Part shown: in pieces, positions 1 to 12,100 of the stretch
How the letters are laid out: every line of letters begins with the position of its first letter
Numbering within the stretch: position 1 is the stretch's first letter
From: Saccoglossus kowalevskii
Taxonomy: Eukaryota > Hemichordata > Enteropneusta > Harrimaniidae
Direction of reading: 5' to 3'
Length of the DNA stretch: 64,000 nt
NCBI RefSeq assembly: GCF_000003605.2
Contig: NW_003156733.1
Coordinates: forward strand, 978,037-1,042,036
Notes under the pieces: model-generated
Databases searched by the model: none
The model's input: the letters and a program-made list of their open reading frames with translations, nothing else
Told to the model about the DNA's origin: nothing
Translations under genes and position numbers: made by a program

Positions 1-450
1 TGTTATAATGTGACCTGAACACATAAACTGTTGTAATGTGACCTGAATACATAAACTGTTGTAATGCGACCTGAATACATAAACTGTTATAATGTGACAT
101 GAACACATACAATGTTGTAATGTGACCTGAACACATAAACTGTTGTAATGTGACCTGAACACATAAACTGTTGTAATGTGACCTAAACACATAAACTGTT
201 GTAATGTGACCTAAACACATAAACTGTTATAATGTGACGTTAACACATAAACAGGTGTAATGTGACCTGAATACATGAATGTTGTAATGTGACCTGAATA
301 CATGAACTGTTATAATATGACCTGAATACATGAATGTTGTAATGTTACCTGAATACATGAACTGTTATAATATGATCTGGATACATGAACTGTTGTAATA
401 TGACCTGAACACATGAACTGTTGTAATGTGACCTGAATACATTATTACTA
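1..450. repeat. 28-bp minisatellite array
   Basis: About 16 head-to-tail copies of a unit close to TGTTATAATGTGACCTGAAC followed by ACATAAAC. Copies differ by point changes (TGTTGTAA, GAATACATGAA), and some lack about 2 bp. The window opens inside the array, so its left end is not visible. The unit is not a multiple of three and no coding role is apparent. Confidence 0.95.
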
Positions 451-636
451 TCATATCAAAAAAAGCAAATAGTTTTAATTACCAAAGAATTAGTATTACC
501 GTAAATCAAATAAGAGTTTTAATGATGCACTGTCATACTTTTCAAGTAAACAAGGCAAATATGTTATGAATAAGACAGTTTGCAAATTTAGACATATTAA
601 ATTTTGTGTCAAATATATGTACCAGGTAGATGCAAT

Positions 637-680
637 ACATTGTATTGTATTTGTATTTGTATCTGTATTTGTATTTATTT
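637..680. repeat. TTTGTA microsatellite
   Basis: Six-base repeats of TTTGTA/TTTGTAT with one interruption. They lie just beyond the 3' side of the minus-strand LINE and could be its simple-repeat tail; that link is an inference. Confidence 0.7.
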
Positions 681-2767
681 ACACCAGATAATATAAATAA
701 ATTTGTATAATATAAAATTACATTATTCATATGTAAAAAGAAACAAATGTAGGTAGCAAATGTTTTTGAGCACGGTTTATTATGATGTAGTTAGTTTTGT
801 TTGCCTAACACCAGTCTACACATGTATCATCAGCAAACAAATCGAAGGCATTAGTACAGGTATTAATATCATTAATATAAAGTAGGAATAACAATGAACC
901 GAGAACTGACCCTTGGGAAATCCCAAACTTAATTTGTCTTAGAGATGACGTAGTGTCGTGTACATTGACTTATTGGTACCGACTATCTAAATAACTTTGA
1001 AACCACTAACCTCATGTTTGCGAAGCAAAATAGCATGGTCTATGATATCAAATGCTTTTTTTAAGTCAACGAAGATGCCAAATGTGACTTAACCTTCGTC
1101 CATATTTTCCATAATGTCTGAAACAAGATCAGCAAGTGCAAGTTGATTGGATTCTATAATTTTGCTAATGACGGGTGAGAGTGAGATAGGTCTATAATTA
1201 CTGACTTCAAGAGGGGACCCTTTTTTTTATAAATTGGGGGTAATTTCGGCTTCTTTAAGTGTATCTGGAATATGCCTGTGGTGAGGGAGAGGTTTATTAT
1301 GTAAGCCAGAGAACTACAATTATTATTATGGGCTACGTTAACAATAAACCTGGGATGTATTCTGGGCCCATTGTTTTGTTTGGGTCAAGATTTGCAATTT
1401 GTTTTAAAACGTCAATTTCAGGTTGAAAAAAAATGAATTGCTTAGATTCTCAGCAGAAAGGTAATTGGTAAAATGTTTTGATAATTGGATTTGGGAAGCA
1501 AGAATAGGGCCGATATTGTTGAAAAAATCATTAAACGATATTTTCAGACAACACTGTAACATCCTAATTGCGATTTAATTTCTTAATAAATGTAGCTCTA
1601 TTATTATTTAATATACTATTGATTATTTGCCTGGTTTTATTAGTATTGTCAATGGCAGATTAGAATCTTGCAATATAATAATCTCGTTTTGCCTTTTTTA
1701 GGAGTTTTGTCAGAAAATTTTCTTTTTTGTTATGTTTATTTCAGATTTCTACATTGTTGGGTATTTTTTTGGGGGGGGGGGCATAATCCATTTTTTGTTT
1801 TTGTTGCGGAAACGAGGCCTCTAGATAGCCAAGGTTCTCGAAAAGGGTAACATTTGCTACGACATATTTTAACTGGACCATGCTTTAATTATACATTACA
1901 AAACAATTCATAACATATTTTGAGGGCCTGATTGGGATCATTACAATCAAAAACTGGCTGACGACAAATAGAATTTCAATCAGAAATAGAGAGATTTGGA
2001 TTATACGAAGAGAAATCACACTTGTAAAATGTTGCGTTTTGACTTAAGTTGTGTGAAAGATTTCTAACAATGTAAAATATAGGAAGGTGGTCAGTAATAT
2101 GAGTCAGTAATATAAGCACCACATTCAACATAATAGTCGGTGATGTTGGTGATCACGCGATCAATGACAGTCCTGGTATTTGGAGTATCTCCGGTTGGGG
2201 CATTATTCAAAAAGTATAGCTGTTTAAAAGTGTAACATATGCAGAGTTTCTTAGGGGGGCGTCCAAAATGATATCAATCTTGAGATCACCCAGAATAATA
2301 CATTTCTTATTTGAAGTGGTCATAACTATTAATGAATGAGGGGTGTGGGTTTCCTATAAATGACTGCAATTACAATATTCTTTTTATCAAGGGTTGTTTC
2401 AACAAAGATAGATTCACAATGGGTGATTTGTAATTGGTTGAAGCTAGTAAATGATAGTGAGTTATGTAAATACACCACCACCTTGGGAATGTTGACGACT
2501 AGAGGTGATAAGTTGGTATTCTGGAATAGTATATAGAGAACAATTAGACTTATGTAACCAGGTCTCGGACAGGGCTATAATGGGGAAAGGGGAGAGGGAG
2601 ATAAAATCATCAAAATGTTTAGAAAGAGATCTAATATTTAAATGGAAAACTGAAAAAAAGATTGTTTTTTAAGTGTCTACCTGTATTAAATTGTTCCAGT
2701 GAATATTCTTTGCAGTTATATTTAGTGGGTTGAATGTCAGTTGTTTCCGTCATGGAGTATGTACATA

Positions 2768-2793
2768 GGGAATAATAATAATAATAATAATAT
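2768..2793. repeat. ATA/AAT microsatellite
   Basis: About eight tandem AAT triplets inside the LINE, between ORF1 and ORF2. It may have expanded after insertion. Confidence 0.8.
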
Positions 2794-2876
2794 TAATGTT
2801 TACCTAAACAATCTTGTTGATGTCCTCATATCTTTCTATATACATATGATGCTTTTTATACTTTTCTTGCACAAAT

Positions 2877-3602
2877 TCAACCACTATTTGTCCAGATGAA
2901 TCTGTATTCGTTGGTTTTACATTTCTGATTACGTTGCGTCAAGTTTACATTGATGTAAATGCGGGTACTATCCCCTGTTACAATATCCCGTGTTGTTTTA
3001 CATTTGAGGTACTTTTTGACCAAATACAGTCTATTTCTAACAGTGCGTCTTGTAAACTTGACAATAATAGTTGCCGGTTGATTTCCACCACTATTTTTCC
3101 TTACGGGTAAACGATGCGATATCTCAATATCAGCCTCCGCTGCAACTTTCACAAATAGATCGTCCGTATTTTCACCGACTTCTTCCGTTACACCAGATAT
3201 TTCAATATTATTTCTGCGTGAATATTGTTGCAAGTCATTTATTTCATCCCTTGTTTCTGTCAACTTTTTCCTAAGGTCTTAATTTTCAGCTTTGAATTGT
3301 ACGATCTGTTCTGTGAAGTTGTCAAAGCAATCACTCACATATGTGACAGATGGTTGTAATTCAAGTAATTTAATTTCCATGTCAGTTAGTTTATCTACCT
3401 TTGATATCAGTTCAGCTAAGGTTGCTTGAATCTTGTTGTCTTCTTTTGAAGTTCCATTGTCTGTACGGTGGTCGGCCATTTTCGTTGACCTTGGCGCGGA
3501 TGGAAAGCAAACAAGCTGACAGTTTTTACATAGATGTAAATCACCTTGGCACAGCTTAGCTCTTGCTTGTCCACAGTACTGGCACTTCATCCTTAGAAGC
3601 AA
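2877..3602 (-). pseudogene. LINE ORF1 (zinc finger, coiled coil, RNA-binding region)
   Basis: One frame of about 240 codons interrupted by a single TAA at 3276-3278. The first 30 residues carry a Cys-rich cluster (CQYCGQ, CQGDLHLCKNC) like the PHD/zinc-finger start of CR1-type ORF1 proteins. A Leu/Lys-rich segment suited to a coiled coil follows. After the stop comes the conserved block DLQQYSRRNNIEISGV and then SHRLP, the usual core of LINE ORF1 chaperone domains. In living elements this protein coats the RNA. With one internal stop and a broken ORF2 this copy is dead, although ORF1 is its best preserved part. Confidence 0.8.
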
Positions 3603-3719
3603 ATAAATATTGGTAGTTTTTAAGGTGAAAACTAGAAAAGTAAATAAATATTACCACCACACCCCGTCTTAGGTCTTCAGAACGAAGTGAACACTACCAA
3701 CTTTCTGGGGATGTTGGTG

Positions 3720-5520
3720 TATGGTGCAGAAAAAATACTCTGAAGATCAGATACTCAATTAAGAAGTATTGTACAGGCAATTCATTCACAGTTAAGACTC
3801 CTTTGAAGAATCTGGTTTCATCAGCTCGTGTACCAGAAAGTACCACGGTCGACCTCTTTCACTTTGCAGAAAAAGGTCAGAAGCGTTTAAAGAGTTTATT
3901 CATGACGGATTGCTGCCATCATCAATGATCTCGGTTTAGGATCCAATGAAGAAGCTAAAGCTGAAAACTTTCTCAAACTTGAGAAAGAAAACTAAAGTTC
4001 AGTTAGGTGACAAGCTGCGCGAGGAGCGTCAACTACTTGGTTGATTTCTCATCATCCAAATAAGCAGACCTGAGCTGTTGCCTAAGTTAGAGGAAACAAT
4101 TGATGAGCATGGGATGTCAGTCATTCCACGCTACCTTTATGCTGTTCCCACTGTATCTGCACAGATAAGACGAGTCTGATGCATGCCATTGAAGATGCTG
4201 AAGTTCAACATGTTCAATTTGACCCTTTCGTTGATATGGTGCCAAAAGATCACCTGCCTAGAGTTATTTTTGTTGATGCAATGGCTTTACTACAGAGCAT
4301 GAAGAAAACACGAGCCATGAAGATCTTTCTGATCTTGAAGAGGTTTTTATAAAGCTTATTGAGTGGATGAAGGTTGGCTACAATGAGGGTCGAGTGGTCT
4401 TTGGCCTCTATGATGACCAATCTTTAAAGAATATGACACGACAGAAAAGAACAACAACATCCACAGAATTTTTGATCCATCCAGAAATAAAGCTCACCAT
4501 GTCTACCAAGGAGCAAGAGTATTTGCTCAGGATTTGCTAGGACACTTAGCGACAATACATTCAAGCTAGTTGTTGTTTATGAAACAAACAAGAAAGGTCA
4601 GGACTTTGAAGAGAACCATTCGCATGAAGAGGCAGATACTCTGATTCCCCATCAAGTTTTGGTTTCAATAAGTGAGAGTGTTCCGCGAGAAGTGTGTGTT
4701 TGGTCACATGACACAGATGATTGGTTTGGCCTTACGTGGTTACCTAGGAGCTCAAACTCGTCTGAAGTTCTTAACTAGTAATGGCATGAATTACAGAGAA
4801 ATTGATGTAGCTGAATAGCTGACTGAGGTGGGAAATGTGTAGGAATCTCCAAAAAGACCTAGATGGTGCTGTCACAAGGCGGAGTCAAGTGTGTCTACCA
4901 AACAAGACTGCCCTTGTGTTGTGGGTTCTTTTCCCCACTGCTTTTTTTAGCATTAATTGTGACTCGTATATTTGTATACAACCAACAAGCAATAACTGGT
5001 GACCCTGGTGTAGTTAGTGTGAACATACAACAGACACAATTATATACTAGCAGTTAACGGTTTATTAAGTATAACGGGAACAGATTAAAGGTCAATATTA
5101 ATTAAGTCACACCGCACAAGGCTCAAATCACAGCAAGTCGAACTAGAGCCAAGTGCGCGTTAATCAATTCTCAACGAGTTAGAGCCTGTACAGTAGCATG
5201 GAGCTTACATACACGTGTCAACAATGTACGAATGAATCGTTTAAACTGACACCGTTCCAATCATTAAATATTGCCAAATACACTAAATACTGTCCAGTTC
5301 TTCTTTTTAAACAAAATGCTTGGAGTTTAGAAGATGGCAGTTAGGCTGCTGTAAAGTCTCTCAGCCTACCTGCCCCTCAAGATGTTATTGAGCTGTGGGT
5401 GTGCAACTGGGTGCAAAGGAACAAGATGCAGTTGCTATAAGAATGGTCTTCCTTGTACTCCGCTCTGCAAATGCTATGTCATGGACTGTGCAAATGTGAT
5501 CAGCAATGAAGTGCATGAGG
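3720..5520 (+). mobile_element. Broken multi-copy ORF, probably transposon-borne
   Basis: Plus-strand translation gives protein-like stretches in several frames: LPKLEETIDEHGMSVIPR, DPFVDMVPKDHLPRVIFVDA and EEVFIKLIEWMKVGYNEG, then an acidic SHEEADTLIPHQVL block and, at 5340-5510, a Cys-rich tail (SCGCATGCKGTRCSCYKNG then CTPLCKCY). I recall similar proteins as repeated uncharacterised genes in cnidarians and echinoderms, with a PIN-like acidic core and a CxC tail; this is memory, not a search. The Cys-rich tail is separated from the core by about 400 bases of unrelated AT-rich sequence, so something probably inserted there. The copy is clearly broken. Function unknown. Confidence 0.5.
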
Positions 5521-6112
5521 GTAATCAGTAGTTGATCATGATATATATTCTGCTTTAACATAATACTTGTGTGATGTCTGCGTTTTAATGTAAAGCAATT
5601 TTATGTTTATCCATTTACTACCAAAGGTCTTATGTGACACCAGATATAATCATATGAACATTATATAGTTACTGTATTTTCTTAACTAGAAGTCAGTGAT
5701 AGTTAGGTTTTATTCCAATGTGTCATCTTTAGCTACTAATGTTACCAGTTTGAAATTATAATACTGTATGTCCATTCATGTAATTTATAATGACTTTGAC
5801 ATTGTTTAATACTTTAAAGCCAGTGATGGCCACTTAAAAAACTTAGTTTCTTGCTAGTATGTCATTTTGTATGTTTTACATATTTAGTCAAAATAGAACT
5901 AACTGTGCATAAGTTTGAAAGTACGTGCGTAGTAATAATATAACTATAACTTTTGCTAATGAACTAATTTATGTGACTGGAACATCAGTTATAAATTGAA
6001 GTCAGTGGCAGGTGCTTCTGATCATGTTGAAAGTATCATAAATGCAATCAGCATCATCAAAAAACCCTAAAATTACCCCAAGATCATGAAAATAGGTTTA
6101 ATATTAGTTAAG

Positions 6113-6195
6113 TCTTGGGGACCTGGCCGAGAAGGTGCGCAATTAAATGCCACTCCCTAGAGGGGGGTTAACAAGTTTGAACCCCATCATTTTCT
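6113..6195 (+). repeat. tRNA-like SINE head or tRNA pseudogene
   Basis: TGGCCGAGAAGG matches a pol III A box as found in Ser/Leu tRNAs. About 50 bases on, AGTTTGAACCCC resembles a B box. The T-arm stem does not pair well, so this is not a working tRNA. A-rich sequence follows, as in tRNA-derived SINEs. Confidence 0.35.
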
Positions 6196-6748
6196 GATAA
6201 TTTGTTCAAAAAAAGTCCAATAAAACAAAAAAATCAATTTTAGCACAAAAAACCTATGGAAGTTGTTTTCTTGACACTCCGTACCACACTAATGTCATTA
6301 ACAGTTTCTCGGGCATGCCTTTACCAATTTCATTCAAACTTGGCCTTTACACCCGTTTCATGCACATTTGTAGTTAAATACTAAATACTGTCCCAATATT
6401 TAAACATAATTTGACTATGAAACATGATCACCGAAAACATGATGGGGACTATGGAATTGACAATGACTTGTTTATTTTAAATTATATTCGAAAATTGCAA
6501 AGAACTTGAATTTGAAAGTGTGTTTACCGCTATTCAACGTGAACGCGGCCACATACATTTATCAACGCTGGATTATCAGCATGCAAAAAGAAAGTACGAA
6601 TACTAAATATAAATTTGCACAATGAGTTGAGACAGATAATGCCTCTTTAATATGGGTAACTAATCACGATGAACGGAAGGAATTAAGGCAAAGTAATATT
6701 TGTACAGTTTATGCTATATCGATTTTATTGTTTACCTTCTCCTGACAG

Positions 6749-7684
<936 letters not shown>

Positions 7685-9289
7685 TTTTCAATTAGTATGC
7701 TAACATTATTGTGTAACATGTTTGTGATGAAATGTGATTTTCAATGAGAAACATTGCGCTAAATTAGCATCGGGTGTGTTCAAGCATGCAAAGCATGATG
7801 GGGTTTTATACATTAGATTTGGAGTTTGGTATTAACTTTAACAAATCACATAATTGGATACATCTTGGCTTATACTAACCTATAACAAATTACTCTGTTA
7901 TTCCAATCACTGTTTAAGTACTAGTACTGAATTAACAAATCTTATTAAATATTTGAATAATCACCATCTTTGATATATATTTGATGTGTACGAATTGTTT
8001 TTTTAACAACTAGTTGATAGTGCATATTGTGGAAATGTGCTAAAATTGTTCTTACTTTAAATTGTGTATTCATTCGGAAAGGCATGAACATTACAATAGT
8101 TCAAGCATTCAGATCACATTACAACAGTTCATGCATGCAGCTAAATTTCGATGAAAACGAATAATATCTAAACACAACAAAAGCTTTACCGTAACAAATG
8201 AACTTAAATTTCCTCGAAGACAAGGCATATGCACGGGGAGATCACTTGTAGTATTTATATGGGGATAAATTCACAAAACCCACCTATTTAAAAAAATATT
8301 TCATAAAAATAAAACACACCTAGATACTAAATTTCAAGAAAAACATCCCCTTATTACATGTAGACTAGTTCATAATAATGATACAATGGATCAATCATTG
8401 CCATATATCACACATTATATCACCAGGGCCTAAATATGACCCTTTCGATACTCAATAACGTCTATAATGAATAAATGGCAAAAATTTATGAGATTTTGCT
8501 AAAAACTATTAAAAACAAGTCGTTGTTAATTAATGACATGTTTCTCTTTCAGGTTTTAGTCACTGTATCAATTATAAACAGTACAATCAATGTGCATAGG
8601 TATCAATGATATTCCTATGTCTTGTCTTTTTTACTCCCGTGTGCGTGTGCAAAACACACTATGGGAGTCTTTGTGGTTAGTGCATTTGTGTGTATGTCTG
8701 TTCGTGTGTGCGTGTCTGTTTCACTGATATCCCAAAAACCAGATACTAAAAAAACATAAATACTATGAGATAATACTCATATCTGAGTATTTTTTGGTTG
8801 AAATTGTGTGAAATTAATGTTCTAATTTGCATAATAATCATTCAATTTTAAGCATTTTTAATTAAACCAATTTTAAACCATTTTTAATTTTTAACCATTT
8901 AACAGATTTCACCGAGACTTGAAACATACATGCTCTAGGATAATGCGCAGACAATGTGCAGTTATGCATTGATTGAAAGACGAACCCCATGTTGTTTGGG
9001 CACTATAATTAGCAATCTTTCGTTCCAATTTGAAAATGCCTACTTCTTTTCATTAGCGTATGAGCAGTCCAAAATATTTGGTAGAAATATCCTCCGAAAA
9101 CTCAATACATATTACTATTTGCAACATTGCAAAATTATTTCTCCACTTGACTGTGTTATTTAGTTTGCTGGAAGGTGTTATTTTTTGTCTTTCTCTATTA
9201 TTTTCTTGCCGATTCGTTGATGATTTGACCGAGACATACCTAGACTTATATAGCAGATGGTTTCTCTTCCTATTCACCTGGATGCAGTG
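7685..9289. other. Non-coding stretch
   Basis: AT-rich sequence with no supported gene. At 8634-8668 an imperfect hairpin (CTCCCGTGTGCG... with ...CACTATGGGAG) precedes a GTGT-rich run, possibly the end of an unidentified repeat. The open frames at 8954-9316 overlap on both strands, match nothing I recognise and are probably chance. Confidence 0.6.
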
Positions 9290-9620
9290 ATACAAAGTAT
9301 GATGCAGTGGAAGCATTCATTGCTACAAGTGCTCCATTGAAAGCTTTGATGAAGGAGTTCGATTACCTTCAGGCGTAATTACAAGAAGATGGTTGAAGTG
9401 CTTCTTAACTTTATATCATTCCTGAGAGAAGGAAATTGAAAGCTGCATTTGGAGACCTTTGCGGCAATGTTACCATGGATGGTAATATATGATCATCATA
9501 ATTATGGAAAGTGAGGTGCTGTGTATTTTAGCTGACATGTACAACCTGGAGAAGAATGCCCCAGAAGTTTACAAGGAGTTTCAGTTAATTTTTTTGGAAT
9601 ACCCCTTGAAGGTAACTAAA
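9290..9620 (+). mobile_element. Second fragment of a multi-copy uncharacterised ORF
   Basis: Plus-strand translation gives KMVEVLLNFISFLREGN, then LHLETFAAMLPWMVIYDHHN and AVYLADMYNLEKNAPEVYKE. I recall this block from the same class of repeated uncharacterised invertebrate proteins as the remnant at 3720-5520, so both may come from one element family. It is short, broken and has no visible splice sites. Function unknown. Confidence 0.4.
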
Positions 9621-9839
9621 ATTTGGTACTTATATACAACAAAAACATAATATCGCTGGATGTATTGAACTTATTTTGAATGGTGCTAAAGTGTATGTTG
9701 TGTATGTAACGGAAACAATCATCTTTGTCTATTTTGCTTTGGTATTCTGATTTTCTTTATATTTACGAAAACAATTTATGCAATTTCCGTATATAATTAA
9801 TATACAAATGTACATGAAGTAAGGCCTGCTTATCGCAAT

Positions 9840-10693
9840 TGACAGGGGCACACACAGAACTCACACTGGACAGGGAGTTCTTTCACTGCTCGTATAGGGT
9901 AGACAAGACAATAGTACTGGAAATGAAAAACACATACAGCAAAATATCGAGTTAAAGCTCCTGGCTTTAATACATCTCAAAATAATTGCAAGAAATAAAG
10001 CACAGAAAGTACAATGAATAACATCACTAAAATAGGGGATTGCTTAGGGAAGTGTGCATTGGTGATAACTCACAGGTCCAGGATGTATTATTGAACGACA
10101 GTCAATGACTTCTGCAACACAACAACGGCGAAATACAGGAGTCTTGCTTGCAGAGGAACGCTGTTATTCTGAAAGGCACCGCTGAAAGCAGGAGATCGCA
10201 GAGCAGTTCATACAAGTCTCACAGAATGATGGTTGTAGCCTGTAATATCATATCCTAGCAGATTACACAGGAAAGCAAGTTGAAAAGACAGACACCAAGT
10301 TGAAATGATCGACCCAAACTGTCCTTGGTCTGTCCAATTTATAGGCAGTGACACCACCTGGGTTCCCACATGAGCCAATCAGAATGTAATCTTGCTGGCA
10401 GCTGTGTTACGTAGGCAACTCAGTAGATCATAAACATCTATTGTTATTCAAATAACAGCACACCTGGTAGATTACAATTATCCTTCCAAAGTTGTAACAC
10501 CCTTTGTTATGTAAATTACAAGCACACCTGGTAGAACCCACTGTTCTTCCAAAGTTGAAAACAAGTATGACCTGTCAATCACCTTTATGACAGTTATCAC
10601 AACGCACACCGCTTCTTCCCATGATTCCATGCACACTTCCATTTGCAGGGTTTGAGGTAATATGACAAAAACATAAAATAAAGGATGCTGACA
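9840..10693 (-). repeat. LTR of a Ty3/Gypsy-like element
   Basis: An 854-bp block beginning TGACAGGGG and ending GATGCTGACA on the plus strand, so it has TG...CA ends. On its inner side the minus strand reads GATGAGGGGGCAA, a good polypurine tract. On the minus strand the block contains TATAAATTGG, suitable as a promoter TATA box. Two related segments with the shared phrase AGCACACCTGGTAGA lie at 10450-10530. This would be the 3' LTR of the minus-strand pol fossil to its right; no partner LTR was recognised. Confidence 0.6.
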
Positions 10694-12100
10694 TTGCCCC
10701 CTCATCAAGACTGAACATGGCACATTTTCAGTTCAATAATCAGCATCAACTGCCAATAAATTTACATTTCTCAAAATTGCAAAAAAAAATGTAACAGTAA
10801 TTCTAAGTATTGTCAAACCTGCTTAAACCGCATTAACCTACTGTTTACTTCTCGTGCCTTGTTTAAATAAATTAATGGCTGGTGATTAGTCTCCAAAATA
10901 AATTCTTTACCATATAAATATTGGTGAAATTTATGCAATGCCCAAATCACTGCCAAACACTCTTTTTTCAACTACAGAATAAGAGTTATCTCTGGCTAGC
11001 AATTTACGACTGGCATATGCCACTGGCAATTTTTCTTCCTCATATTGCTGCAATAAAACTGCACCAAGCCCAACTCCAGATGCATCGCATCTCAAAATAA
11101 AACTCTTAGTAAAATCAGGCAACCTTAAAATTGGTTGCTTACTCAATAAAACTTTCAAGTTAAAGGCACGTTCTTATCTCCCCAGACTACCTTTCTTGGC
11201 TGACCTTTTCTGGTCAAATCAGAGACGAGCTTCTATTGTAGCAAAATTTGGTACAAATTTGCGATAGTACCCAGCCATGCCAAGAAACACTTTGAAGGTC
11301 TTGCGGTTATGCCTGCCTTCCTTAAACGAGCCAAAACGTCCTGTACAATCGCCTTCCAAGATTTTGAATAAATTAAAATGTCATCAATTAAATTCTCAAC
11401 TTTACCTTCAAGACCTACCAACAAGATACGTATCATATGGAAAAAAGAGGTTGGTGCATTCACAAGCCCGAAAGGCATGCGTCGAAACTGAAATAAACCA
11501 TCAGGTGTGAGAAAGGCTGTCTTTTCTGTAGCGTCCTCACTCATGAGGAGTGCTAGTACCGACCCTATTTTAATCGTGAACACCCCTTCCTTTCTTATTT
11601 ACCAAAACAATGGGTGAGGCATAAGGTGAATTTGATGGTTCAATTACACCCATCTCTACCATACTCTTAACCTCTGACCTCACCATATCTGTCATAGCGA
11701 ATAGTTTTGACCTAACTGGTTCAGATGTTACCAATTTAATATCATGCTCACCAATTTTAGTCTTTCCAGGACAATCAGTGGAAAACATCAGAAAATCCTC
11801 TCATAACTCCATCAATCTCTCTATGTTGCTCGACATTCAACTCATGACCAACGAGACAATCAACAATCGTTTCCTCGCACTGAATTAGCACAGATCCCAA
11901 CTCACCACTGTTACACAGTATTTCCAAGAACCATTTCCATGGATGGGATATGGTAATACTTATTAAATAAACGTCGCAGCCAATCAGTGCTAATCATTGT
12001 TTTCCTAGCCGTCTTATGCCTACCACCCCAAAAAATATGAAACAACAATTTATTTCTTCATTTGAGATTTACAACCGTATGAAATGTCCATAGCTTTAAT
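9840..12100 (-). mobile_element. Broken Ty3/Gypsy-like LTR retrotransposon fossil
   Basis: Minus-strand pol fragments: a reverse-transcriptase segment with FRRMPFGLVNAP and the DD-type active site in LIDDILIYS (about 11230-11790), and an RNase H segment with ILRCDASGVGLGAVL (about 10930-11160). The RT-RNase H order and these motifs fit Ty3/Gypsy. Gag, integrase and the right-hand LTR were not recognised, and the element carries several breaks. It is an old, dead copy of moderate age; the right boundary is approximate. Confidence 0.8.

Larger units (their letters stand above)
730..3650 (-). mobile_element. Degraded CR1/Jockey-type LINE (ORF1 + ORF2)
   Basis: Minus-strand non-LTR retrotransposon. 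From right to left it holds ORF1 (2877-3602), the endonuclease part of ORF2 (about 1900-2650), and reverse transcriptase down to about 780. The endonuclease shows LSETWLHKS, LGDLKIDI and a RTVIDRVIT stretch like the family's end-of-domain ID-H-TN block. RT shows SQGSVLGSLLF and the catalytic FADDT at 805-830. Shortly after FADDT a KTNYIIINRAQ stretch follows too early, so part of the RT thumb has been lost. ORF2 has many breaks and no long open frame. A zinc-finger plus coiled-coil ORF1 with this endonuclease type fits the CR1/Jockey group; the exact clade is not resolved. Confidence 0.85.

Noticed and set aside
1-450. CRISPR-like array
   Set aside because: Copies are contiguous without unique spacers, and the genome is eukaryotic; it is a minisatellite.
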